The notes under the pieces are model-generated. The model saw only the letters and a list, made by a program, of their open reading frames with translations, was not told the origin of the DNA and did no database searches. Of a stretch of DNA of 64,000 nucleotides, positions 53,000 to 64,000 are shown piece after piece. This stretch comes from Aptenodytes patagonicus (taxonomy: Eukaryota; Chordata; Aves; Sphenisciformes; Spheniscidae): assembly GCF_965638725.1 (NCBI RefSeq), contig NC_134950.1, positions 4,092,101 through 4,156,100 of the forward strand, given 5' to 3'. The stretch's first letter is position 1; each line of letters opens with the position of its first letter. The translations under genes were made by a program, and so were the position numbers.

Positions 53000-55430
53000 G
53001 GCCTGTCTAAACACGGAGCTACTTGGAAACAGCTATTATCAAAAAGTGACTGTCCAGACAGAAACCACTTACAGAGAGCATGTGCGTCACCCCTGCAAGC
53101 TCACATTCTTTCAAACATTCAGTGGGTTTCCAACTGTCACGCCTGCTGTTTTGCTTCTGGTGGCAAGGATCTCAGTGCACTGAGATGACCTTTTCTCACC
53201 ATTCATGGTGTATGTGGTGAAACTAGAAATGCTTCATTCCTTTTTTGGGGCGAGTTCAGTTCATTAAAGATCCTCTAAGTTTGTCTATTTTATTATATGG
53301 GAAATAACGTGCACTTTTCAGTACCTTTCAGTGCTTCTCAGTATACCTCTGCCATTGAGATCTTCCTGTCCTGTGACTGTTGCACTTCAGTTCTTTCCAG
53401 CCTTCCAGTGAGATGACAGGCTTCACATCTGAGATCACTACTGATCTGTCTGTTGTGTACTTAAACTACTGACTCTCTGATGATTCTGCCTTGCATGAAA
53501 CATGCAGAGGTCATTTTTCATCTGTTGACCAGTGTTCTGGATGTCTTTATTCTTGAGGTGAGTGACAGTACGTGATGGAGAGAACAAGATCTAGAAGTAC
53601 TTCCTGAAAGGTGCTAGGGTGTCTTCCTGTCATTCCTGTGAGTGTATATCATTGGACACCACTGTTAGTTCCAGCTGCATCCTCTGTTACCAGACTTTAG
53701 GACAGAGGTTGGTTCCCAAAGCAATTTGGCAGGGGTTTGAGGTTGTGGAGGCTACTATGAAGGTGCACGTTGGCCTTTTGACACCAGTTCTACCTGTTGG
53801 TCCTGGATAGTCAGCAGGCAAAGGTAGCAAGACAAATGTCGTTCCATATTTTTTCTTCTCTTTTAGACACAGCCTACATAGTTGTCTGAGATCTCTTGGG
53901 ACCCTTTAGGTGCTTCTATAGCCAGCTGGATTGTCAGCACAGATACTACTAGAGTATTAACATGGCCTTTGGTGTCTCAAAGCATCTGTTCTGCTGCTCT
54001 TATCATTCCCTAGATTAACACGAATACTCTCTTTAGAAACAGAACCATGTTGGCTAACAATCTGAAGAACGACCACGTGGCCTCTCATGTATGTACATGT
54101 TTACCTTTCAACACCAGAAAGACAGAGAATAATGGATATCATGTAATTCAGTCTTTCTGTGATGACCTTTGCCTTTAGTCTTCTCAGCAGCAGCAGTGAC
54201 CAAAAATAAATAGGCTAAGTTCCACAGCCATGACCATAAAATGTCTGGCAGCTTGGCAAATAAGGTACACTACTTGTTCCAGTTTTGTTGATCTGGTTAT
54301 CAGGGCTTCTTTGCTCACTAATTATAAGATGATTTTGAACAATTTTTGCTTATTTATCTTTCTGTTGATGTCATGAAAAAAATTTGTTTTAGCCCTAGGA
54401 AACTAAAAATGATATCCTGGGCTTCATTACAAATACGCCTTCCATAGAGGCATGCCCTCCCCAGAGTGGATACTCATCACCCTGGCCACAGTCATTCTGC
54501 TGAAAGACATGAAATCTTTAGTGAAAGACTTCATTTGTTACGACACTTCTCTTCAACCAGAGGACAGACGAGGTCCTGCATGTGATGAAGGACTTAGCGG
54601 GTTTCCTTGCTGTAGCTGGATATTTTATCTTCAGAAGCAAACCTTGTCAACAGTTCATCAGTCTCCATTAGGACAGATTTCTGTATGTGGATTTTCATTT
54701 TCAGTATGCCTACTTTATATATCTCCATACAGGCATTGCACAGGAAAATACCATGGATTGGCTGAGATCATTACTTGGTCAGGAGTGGTTTTTATGGTTT
54801 ATCTCAGATAGCGACTGCATGCCGTGGCTGCACTTGGTCAGTGGGATGATAAAAACATAACTCTACCTAAGAAAAAGGTTTTTGTTCCTTTCAAAGGTTC
54901 TGAGTTGAATTTTCAGAAGTATCCCTAGTTGTCTAAATGTCACTGATGTGATTCTGAACTCCATGGTGGCAGGATTCTATCGCTAATGCAGTAGTGGCTA
55001 TTACTTGGCACTTCAAAATCATATGACACATTGATCTATGCCATGCAAACCTTAGAGGTTTGTAAGTTTGGCTCCAGGCAGTTTTCACATGAAAACAACC
55101 TCTCACCTTCCAGAAGATACTTATTCTCAGCCTGTGCTGAGATCATCCTCCCTGATGAAGAATTTCTGCCAAAATTTATGCTGAATGCTATTTCAGTTCC
55201 CCTCATCCTCTAGATCAGTTGTGATGGACCTGTCAGTGTTGGCTGGGCAGACCACTTTGATGCCTTGACAGCTGAGAGCTGTTGGTAGTTGGAGGACCAG
55301 GGACTGCGTGCCAGTAACCTGAGATTGCTTTCAGAACCCTTTCATCCTCCTTTCAAGATTGCTGTGCTCAGGTGATGGCTGACATGTCAACTGCCGAGGT
55401 GAGGTTTGTGCCTTTTGCAAAGAAGTGATG
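53000..55430. other. Less A+T-rich intronic tract of unassigned origin
   Basis: Base composition is less A+T-rich than its flanks, and short ORFs are denser. One is a 119-codon plus-strand frame at 54,452-54,811, with LVKDFICYDTSLQPEDRRGP and CSWIFYLQKQTLSTVHQSPL. Minus-strand frames also show short open runs. It could be a degraded transposable element or processed transcript, but I recognise no motif and cannot choose a strand. Confidence 0.3.
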
Positions 55431-58400
55431 AGCTTTATCTAAGAAAAATAATCCACAAACCTTGTTTATCTTTAGAAATTATGGTTAAGCCTGGGCTGAT
55501 AGTAATTTGATTATGTCAGATGTGGGGTCTGACAACTCTTAAAATATGCCTTTCTATCTCACAGCATGAAAGAGGATACTATGCAGTATTTTACAGACAT
55601 TTTTATTTATAGAACAGATTGCATATGCATTCACTTGGTGATATTTAAATTTCAAATTGTGATGTAGAAATGTAGGAAATAAGAAAGAATATTAAACTGA
55701 GCTCGTAAAAATTCACAGCTAGACCAAAAGCGAATGTGTAAATGCCCTTATGTGTAATCCGTCTGCCAAGCCTATATTGGCAGCAGTAAAGACCAGACTC
55801 AATTTCTGAGGATCTTTACTTAAAACATTGTCTTGAATTTCCACCCAAACACCTGGGAAAATGAAATGAAGCTGCATGGGCACTTGGTGAGTTATACTTC
55901 CCCACACAGATTTGACTAAATGGCATTTCACTGGAGAAAGGGATAAGAATAACCTTTAGACCTATAAATAACTGCTGCTACTCTAAAGCATGGCATAATT
56001 TAAAATCACCTCTTGTTTTGAGGGACTGCTGGAGCAACTTGTTTCTGTATGTTCACCTAGCTGTATCCTGTTCTCTTGTTTATGTCTTGGTATAACTTTC
56101 TCATTTTTCCCTGTTTAGACTGCTGTAGAAAGAGTTCTTGAAAGCTTCAGCTCATTTTCTTTAGTCTGAGCTGGTTGCTCACCATTGCTCCCCTCTGTTT
56201 GCCATTTGTCCTATCTATTCCCATAGCGCTCCTCCTCTTTTTTTTTTCTCCTGTTCTTCACATTTAGGTCACAGGAAACAAGATTTAGAAGTATTAGAAA
56301 TAAAATGTAGGATAAACAAATATGAATGCCTGATTTTAAAATAAACAAACCACCTTGACAGTAGTATTAAACTTTGAAAGGAGGAGATACATAAAAGTGA
56401 AGGAGCTAATTGGAAGAAATTAAAAGGAGTGGCATGTTTGCTGGTAGCATGGAGACTGCTTAAAGATGTCATAGTAGATTCTCAGTAAGTGTATTCTCCT
56501 TCTCCATTAAAATAAATCAAAAAATAATGAAAAAAGCAAGGGTAGTTAAACAGCAAAATAAATGCAGTTGGGGGAGGAAAAAAAGGTTTACTGTATAAAA
56601 GTGGATGTTGTGTCCAAACATAGAAAGTAGAAGGGAATGTCAACCCTGATAAGTTAAATGAGGTGGGGGGAGGAACATAAGCCCGGAAAAGATTTTGAGG
56701 AGTAACTTGCTGAACTCATGAAAGCTAATAACTTTTTCAAATATATTAGAAGCAGGAAGCCTGCCAGAACTGAAACATAATTGTGGTATAAAAAGAGACA
56801 CTCAGGGAAGATTGAGCTGTATCAGAAAACTTTGATCAAGGTTCTCTTGTTAGGAAGGAAGATTCCGAGGCTTGGTCCTTCCTCTACAGAGAATAAATCT
56901 GTGGAATTCTTTCAAAGTGTAATTAGAAGTGGTTTATGGTGGGGAGTGATCTGAACTGTAAAATGAGTAGTAATAAATTTCAGGTACCAGATAAGGTTCA
57001 AAGATGCTAAAAGAATTTTAAAATTAAATAGCTGAACTACTAACAGTTGCAGTTAATGAATTTCTTAAATTGTCTTCATTCTCATTTTGAAATTACAAAT
57101 GGCAAACGTATCTCTGCATTTTTTAAGAGTTCAGAGAAGGATGGAAGTTCTAACTAAATGAGGTGGGCTTGTCTTCAGCGTAGATGGCTGCATCCTAGTC
57201 ATCCTAATGATCCTGACCACCCCAGTGATTCTTTTGACAAGATTCATCACTCCCTTTACATATATGTGGCTATCTCAGTCCCGACTAGGTGTCTGCACCT
57301 GACCGTAGTCATTGATGCTTCTTTTGAAGTAAGGTAAACCTAATTCCATCCTTTGAACCCATCTGGAGTTCAGTAAATTTGATATCTGTACTGGGTAAAT
57401 GATAAGAAACTACAGTAAATAATAGTAGACATATGGATAACTGTGATCTAATGGGAAGGAGGTGGAACATCTTTGAAGCGTGATTTCTTTACAGGGAATG
57501 ACGGAGCATTTAAATGAGTGTGATTTAGTTAATACAATGTTCCTGAATTCCAAAAAAACCCCTTTTGGTACATTGATTAATTGAAGATTAGAAGAGAGAG
57601 AAAGGAACAATAAGTGAATGAGATCATGGAGTTGAGGAAAGAGATTATTAGTCATGTGGCTTTTGCTTTTCAAAGCAGTGGTAAGCTATTAGGAAACTGG
57701 CAAAAATGGCAATATCACAATTTGTTGCTGAGCCAGGGTTATTTAGAAGAGTTTCTAGAGTAGACTTGATTGTGGTATTGTTTCTTGAGAGTGGAAAGTA
57801 AGAGATCCTGTACTGGAAACCTTCTGTTAGAAGGTCTGCTCATGCTGACTGTCACAAGTAATCCCCTGAAGTGCGTGTAATGTAGGCACTAACTGCTTTG
57901 CTCTATAGCTTCTGTCCTTTTGTGCTGCAATACTTGATAATATAGATGTAGCCTGTCAGCACTTTGCAATATTTTGTAGTCATAAGGAACGTTATTCCTG
58001 AATACTGCGTTTAAATTAGGACAGCATTTCCCCTAGGATCCTCTATAGTGTGTAAATTAATTTTTAGAAAGGTAAAAGTTACTGATTTCAAGGGCTGAAA
58101 AGAATGACGGTTTAATCAGACTGAACAGAGAATATAATGCAAATTAAAACTTGATGTAAACTTCTGAGCTGAAGTGAGGTTTACTTAACTGACGCTAATG
58201 AACTGGTTTTAATGCACTGCATTGTATTTTAGTTGACAAAGTACCTGCAAGTTGTTTTTGCCTAACCAATAAATCTTTCAAAAGGGAGCTAGTTTGGTTG
58301 GTCTTATAATATTAAAATTAACTGATTTCAGGATGGAGACTGAAATCTTCAATGTAATCACCAGGGAATATTTATAGCAGCATGGTAGGTTCTTAGCCAT

Positions 58401-58558
58401 TAATTGGAAATCTTTTTACAGCTTCAGCATAGTGCCATATCTTAACTGTGTATGTATGTATAAGAAAGTATATATGTGTGTATATACATAAAAAATGTAA
58501 TTGAACAGACTTGTCACCTCATGTGTGTTCGATGTACAGCAGTGGCACAATATGGTGT
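55431..58558 (+). other. TRAPPC9 intron segment, nothing recognised
   Basis: A+T-rich. A TATG/TATA patch occurs near 58,450-58,490. No exon seen. Confidence 0.5.
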
Positions 58559-59155
58559 TGTCATGATTTAACCCCAGCTGGCAAGTAAGCACAACACAGC
58601 CGCTCGCTCACTCCCCCCCCGGTGGGATGGGGGAGAGAATTGGAAGGGTAAAAGTGAGAAAACTCGTGGGTTGAGATAAAAACAGTTTAATAGGCAAGGC
58701 AAAAGCCGTGCACGCAAGCAAAGCAAAACAAGGAATTTATTCACTGCTTCCCATCAGCAGGCAGGTGTTCAGCCATCTCCAGGAAAGCAGGGCTCCATCA
58801 AGTGTAATGGTGACTTGGGAAGACAAATGCCATCACTCTGAATGTCCCCCCCCTTCCTTCTTCTTCCCCCAGCTTTATATGCTGAGCATGATGTCACATG
58901 GTATGGAATATCCCTTTGGTCAGTTTGGGTCAGCTGTCCCGGCTGTGTCCCCTCCCAGCTTCTTGTGCACCCCCAGCCTGCTCGCTGGTGGGGTGGTGTG
59001 AGGAGCAGAAGAGGCCTTGACTCTGTGTCAGCACTGCTCAGCAATAACAAAAACATCCCTGTATTATCAACACTGTTTCCAGCACAAATCCAAACCATGG
59101 CCCCATCCTAGCTACTGTGAAGAAAATTAACTCTATCCCAGCCAAAACCAGCACA
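58559..59155 (-). repeat. Solo LTR, divergent/mosaic member of the same family, minus strand
   Basis: It is 597 bp with a perfect GGTGT duplication (58554-58558 and 59156-59160). Both ends match the family (TGTCATGATTTAACC and AAAACCAGCACA). About 170-180 bp in the middle (about 58,692-58,866) do not match the other three copies. On its sense (minus) strand it has a better TATA box (GCATATAAAGC, about 58,873-58,883) and a one-mismatch CRE (58889-58896). Confidence 0.9.
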
Positions 59156-62100
59156 GGTGTAAGAATGAATATATTTAAAAAAAGCTTGAATGTAAATGCT
59201 TTCTGACATATTGTAATAAAAGACTTCTGAGATTGTACATGAAGTAGCACGAAGCTGCTTAGAAGCCACTGAACTCTTCTTATTCATCATGGTGCTATGA
59301 ATTTTGCAGCTTTTCATCTAGTTCTGTGTTTTCTTCAGTTGTGTACTATAAAACTTCAGCACTGTTACGTGCTCCTGTTGCTGGGAGTTGTTTATCTGCA
59401 ACACTTTTTCCTGCTTTTTTTAAAAACCCTTTTTCTTAGTTCAAAATAGTAGCAGCAGGGTAAAACTCTCTGGGCTTGTTTTATTCTTTTAAAATCTCTC
59501 TCTGGAACTGGTGTTTTCTAGAGACAAGCTGGCTTATTAAATAACTTCACTCAAACTGCTTTATTAAAAAGGTGTAATTTATTTTCCTGAAATACAAGTC
59601 TTTTAGACTATGTAGAAAGTGAAGATTGCTAAGAGGAAAACCACAATGCCTATACATGTTTCAAATAATGATCTGCTTACCCTTGTGTTCCTTGAGTAAC
59701 TCTGGTTCAGATTCTAATTCAGTGAATTTATTAATTTTAAGGTGAAATAAATAAATGAGACCAAGTAAACTAGCAACAGTGATAAAAGATTTATCTGCTA
59801 TTTGCATAGCAGAAAATATGAAGACCAGCAGTTTTGAGTCATATGTTATATGAAAGAAAAACACTGTAATGTAAATGAAGACTGATACAAATTGTCTAGC
59901 ATTATAAACAAACCTCGAAGTCTTTCACACATGATTTACCTTTGTTTAGACTTGCATGTTGATGAGGTACAGAAAAAAACTCCAGCCAACACCGTATCCA
60001 GATTCTTACGTAAAACAGAAGATCAATCATTACAATAAAATGGTGCGTTTCTTTATGACAAAAGCTTCCTATTAATTTGTATAAAGACATTCATGAACAA
60101 AATGAAGTTTCTGAGCTTTAGCTCGAAATTCCTATCTTCATGTAGTTACCTCTGATTTTTGAAGAAGCCTGATTTGATCAATTGAGGGAAAAGATACAAG
60201 TGTTCAAATGAAGACAAGTTGCAAAGATTTTGTTCCAGAAAAAAAAGATTACTTTGGGGAAGACATACTTTAATTGCAATATGAAGACATGAAGAATTTG
60301 TGCTGTATTTTTAAAAGCTAAGATTTTTGTACTGAAAGAAGCTATTTTAGGAGGTGCTATGTTAACTATTTTACTAAAATTCAAGTACATTTTATATGAC
60401 ACTTAATAGACTCAATACTGCTCTCTTTAGCCTAAAGCCAAATGAAGGCACTGGAATCAAGCTGCTACTGGAAGTAGCAGTTTATATATAAAAAGAAATA
60501 TCCGTGTTTAAAGGAGGATAATCCACGTACCTTGGTGAACTCCCCATATGATGTCCATTGAGTATGATTGGATGTGCTAAGAAAAGAAGAGTAAGATCTA
60601 GGAGTGATACTGAAGAAATGTTTTTTCAAAACAATTGGAAAACTCAACTATATGTGAGTTGAGAGAGCTGACATGTTTTCATTGTAAGTTTTCAGACAGT
60701 TGTCTATTTTTTTAAACAATTAAACTGTCCTTTTCTCAAGCAAGAGTCTCTTCTCTTTGTGTCCCTAGTGGAGGCATTGAAACTTTGAATCATGATAATC
60801 CTCTCTGGCCAAATTCCCGTGACTTTGCATAACAGTATATTGCAAAAAATGTCCCGCAGAAATTAGCATGTTGTTCTTGCCATCTTCTGTCTCTGTGTGC
60901 TTCTTCCACCCAAAATACAAAATCAGATGTGTTTAACAGTTACGCCGTTGTATCTGTAAATTTTTACAAAGCCTTCTTTGCTCAGAAGCAGCTTTGCAGC
61001 AGTCCTTACCTTTTTTTTTTTTAAAAAAATGGAAGTTATTTATGCTTAATTTGCTCCAGTTTTATGTTAAGGTAGGTCTTCTGATACTTCATAATGTGAA
61101 AAAATCATTAATATTGTTCAGTGGTTTACATACTGATTTTTGTATGTACAAAATATATTTTTGTAGCGTTCAAAGTATACAGACATTTGAAGTTCTCAGA
61201 TACAGTGGAGAACTAGATGCTGAAATTTTAATGGCATGTTTGTGAACTCTGACTTCAGCTATGTCAATTTTTCATGAGATTTTATCTAAAAATATTTTTG
61301 TGCTAGCTGTGAATTTCAAACTGACTGTGACTTAATGTGTACACGTTTTATATAATTATTAAGAATTTTGTAAAAGAAGACCGTAATGTGTTTAGTCAAT
61401 CTCTTCATTCATCCTAGAAGCAGAAAACATTCTGCTTCTAACAGACAACTCTTCTATTGTTATTTATGTTCAAAAGATTATCTTCTTTACCTCCCCTTCC
61501 TGCAAAGTTAGTAGTAAAGCTGATAATTTCTTTTTCAAAGATGAGCTATTACACAACAAATAACTGAATCCTTTTGCTCTCATTCTCTTCTTTGTATGGA
61601 TGGAGCCACTTTCTTTGATATTGTTCATGATGATCTGTTCATGAGAGTGGGTCTAGCTCTCTGGGTAGCATAGATTAATGATTTTCTTGTTGTTCCTGCT
61701 CTTTTCCATGTCAAACTGTGAATTTTATTAGTTTTAGTCTCCGCTGTATTTATTTAGAGATTTATTTTGCTTGATTTCTCAAAGAAACAGGATTCATATA
61801 ATACACTGTCTGCTGGTGCCTTTCTGGTTTTCCCTGTAAGAATAGCTTTTGAGTCTATTGACAAAACGTGGTGTGGAGAACAGATCGGAGATGTTAATTT
61901 TGTTCTAGTTTCATGACACTTGTTTATACATAGAAAAGGTAGATGCTAACAGTGCCCTGAAGGGGCAAAGAAAAAAAGACCATTAATTCTCACTCGCTTT
62001 GGTCAGTCTGTCATCCAGTTGGCCAGTCAGCTCGCATGTGCTTCCTGTCTAACTGATGACCTAGTGAATATAGGTGGGAGTGTGAAATGTAGCTGTTCAG

Positions 62101-64000
62101 GGCAGTATAAAAACATAGGTAAGTGCTGAGATTTACTGCAGTAGAGAATATTGGGATGAAAACCCAGCATTCCTTGTGTTGCTTTCAAAGCAACTTGTTC
62201 AAGCATCAGATCTCTGAGCAGTCTGAAGTTGTGTTTACTTGCTCTGTGTATTTTTTAGAGACATTTTAGAGATGCTGTTTGTTTACTAAAGCTGTAGAAA
62301 ATGCTGTTGTCTAATACCTGTCAGACTTAATGTAATGGAAAAACAGGTGATGCTTGCCTGCAAATTAGAGGAGACCTGCTCTGTTCTGCTGAATTAAACA
62401 ACCGAAATACTGAATTAGTGGATTGATCATGCAAGTCTTGTTAAGGCACTTCACTAACAACATTAGCTTGCTTGTGGTAGTGAAGAGTGATGTACTGAGT
62501 ATACAAATAGGACGCTTGCTGTCCATCTGCATCTATCCGAAACTAGAGTTGAGGGACTACCTGAAAGGTCATGAAGACCTTTGCATACATGCTATAATCT
62601 AGTGATTAACTCCAAGGTAAAATTTCGTAGCAGTTACTGTCTATGAATACTCAATTTCTACTTCAGCTTTTGTGAGGGTCTTAACGTATTTTGTGGCCTT
62701 TTTGAAATTCTTTTTTAGTTTAAAGAATGCACTGCATCTTGATGGCAGGGTGATGCTGAAGATCTCCCTGGCAGCAGACACTGACTTTTTTTTCTTGTCT
62801 AGTTGTACAAGGGCTCACGGAGCAAATTTTTTTTTTTTGGTAGGAAACATCTATGTTTCTGGGTGCAGAAACTGTTTCTCTTGCTTTTTCTGCTGTCAGG
62901 CTGACTTTTCTGTCTTGTTACATGTTACTAGTAATTTATCAAGGAGATGTTTGACTCTTCCTGAGAGAGTTGGGCAGGCCAGCTGGCTGCCACTTCTCAG
63001 GGGCCGACTGCTGCAGGAGGTCTCCTCGGACTTCTGCTTTGTGAACATCATTTGCTGTTTTCAAGGGGGAAGGAAAAGCTCAGCCAGCACAAAGAACCCT
63101 GGGTACTAGGTTTTTTTGTTAAAACTTTGATTCTGGGCTTATCACCAGGGGAAAATTGAAGTCGGAAGGCTTTTAGCTATTTGTTTCCCAACCTCCTTTT
63201 TCAATATTTTAGCAAGTTGCATAAGGAAACAGAAAGTTGGTTGTCTTCCAGTGTAAACTGGCAGGTCAGACATAAACTGTTCCCTTTCTTCATTCTACCT
63301 TGCTGTAGGTTGTTCTGCAAGGGACACAATGACTTGATCAAAACAAGATTAACCAACTGTTTGCCAGAGAGCAAATGTAATTTTAATATTTGACTTCGGT
63401 TCTAATGGGTAGTGACTGAGACCGAGTGCAGATATTTTAAATTTCTTCAAATATTAAAGGGCTGAAAGGTACAGTTATAGCAATGGTGTTCTTCTAATTT
63501 TCTCCGTTATCTGCCAAGGCATGAAATGCTGTTTGTGTGATACTGTTAAATCACCATTACTGAAGTACTTCAAAAAGTTAGTCTGTAACTGACCTTCTTT
63601 CCTGTCCTGGTCTGATTTTTCAATGGCTCCATTTTTGTGAAATACTGCTTCACATTATTGTGAAACTAGCAGGACGACTTCTATTTTCTACATTTAGTTC
63701 TTTTCCACATTTAGTAGATTTCAGTCACAAATGGTTTCTAACTGTGCAACTGAAGCTTTCAGATTTTTGTGTTCTCATGTTAGAAGAAGGTTCGAAGCAG
63801 CTTTGGGACAAAACCAATGCTCATTGTGTTGACGTGAAATAGTCCAGCAAAAAATTACCAAGAATACTGGTGGACTTGCAAAATTTTCAGTTGTCAGAAG
63901 CAGCCAAAAAAAGGTAATGAAAACAATTTGGTATGAAATGGGGAAATTGTACTATGAGGTTATACTGAACAAACTGAGAAGTATGTGCTCGAGTGGCAAT
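59156..64000 (+). other. TRAPPC9 intron to the window edge, nothing recognised
   Basis: A+T-rich intronic DNA. I searched for the next TRAPPC9 exon and saw none. ORFs such as 62,672-63,109 (145 codons, Phe-rich, from T-rich sequence) look like chance. Confidence 0.5.

Noticed and set aside
62672..63109. 145-codon plus-strand ORF near the right edge
   Set aside because: Phe/Leu-rich translation of T-rich intron sequence with no recognisable domain.

Overview
This is a window of bird nuclear DNA. It carries vertebrate spliced genes with GT-AG introns, several copies of the avian CR1 LINE and TG...CA long terminal repeats (LTRs). The repeat types point to a bird, probably a neoavian species, but I cannot name it from sequence alone. 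No bacterial gene, CRISPR array or tRNA/rRNA gene was seen.

Layout. CHRAC1 (minus strand) occupies about 1-2,900: three coding exons that join in phase into a complete 133-residue protein, with its 3' UTR running toward or past the left edge. Its CpG-rich promoter (about 2,450-3,345) holds three ACTACAnnTCCCA motifs of the ZNF143/THAP11 type. About 12.7 kb of intergenic DNA follows. It contains a 2.86-kb LTR element with a perfect 5-bp target-site duplication (4,867-7,724), an internally deleted CR1 on the plus strand (about 10,915-13,550) and a 5'-truncated CR1 on the minus strand (14,557-15,340). A second CpG island (about 15,600-16,450) is the likely promoter of TRAPPC9 (plus strand).

TRAPPC9 fills the rest of the window. 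Eight coding exons lie between 17,469 and 49,934. They encode the first 498 residues plus one base of the next codon, about 43% of the protein, and every junction is in phase. A 27-bp symmetric microexon (36,360-36,386) and a six-codon upstream ORF that overlaps the start codon are notable. The intron after the last exon seen here runs past the right edge (more than 14 kb).

The introns hold a second internally deleted CR1 (26,815-28,572), a long decayed minus-strand CR1 (29,855-31,530) ending about 100 bp before an exon, older CR1/L3-like debris, and a CR1 split by a 1,087-bp solo LTR with duplication GTCCC (42,355-43,441). Two more minus-strand solo LTRs of the 4.9-kb element family lie at 51,302-51,858 and 58,559-59,155. 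A minus-strand stretch at about 46.2-47.3 kb reads like decayed coding sequence of unknown parentage.

The two host genes form the conserved head-to-head CHRAC1/TRAPPC9 pair known in vertebrates. CHRAC1 is a histone-fold chromatin-remodelling subunit and TRAPPC9 a TRAPPII vesicle-tethering subunit, so their adjacency is positional and not a shared pathway. The best candidates for something under-described are the pol-less LTR element with its 330-codon membrane-anchored-looking ORF, the mosaic LTR at 58.6 kb, and the antisense coding-like remnant.
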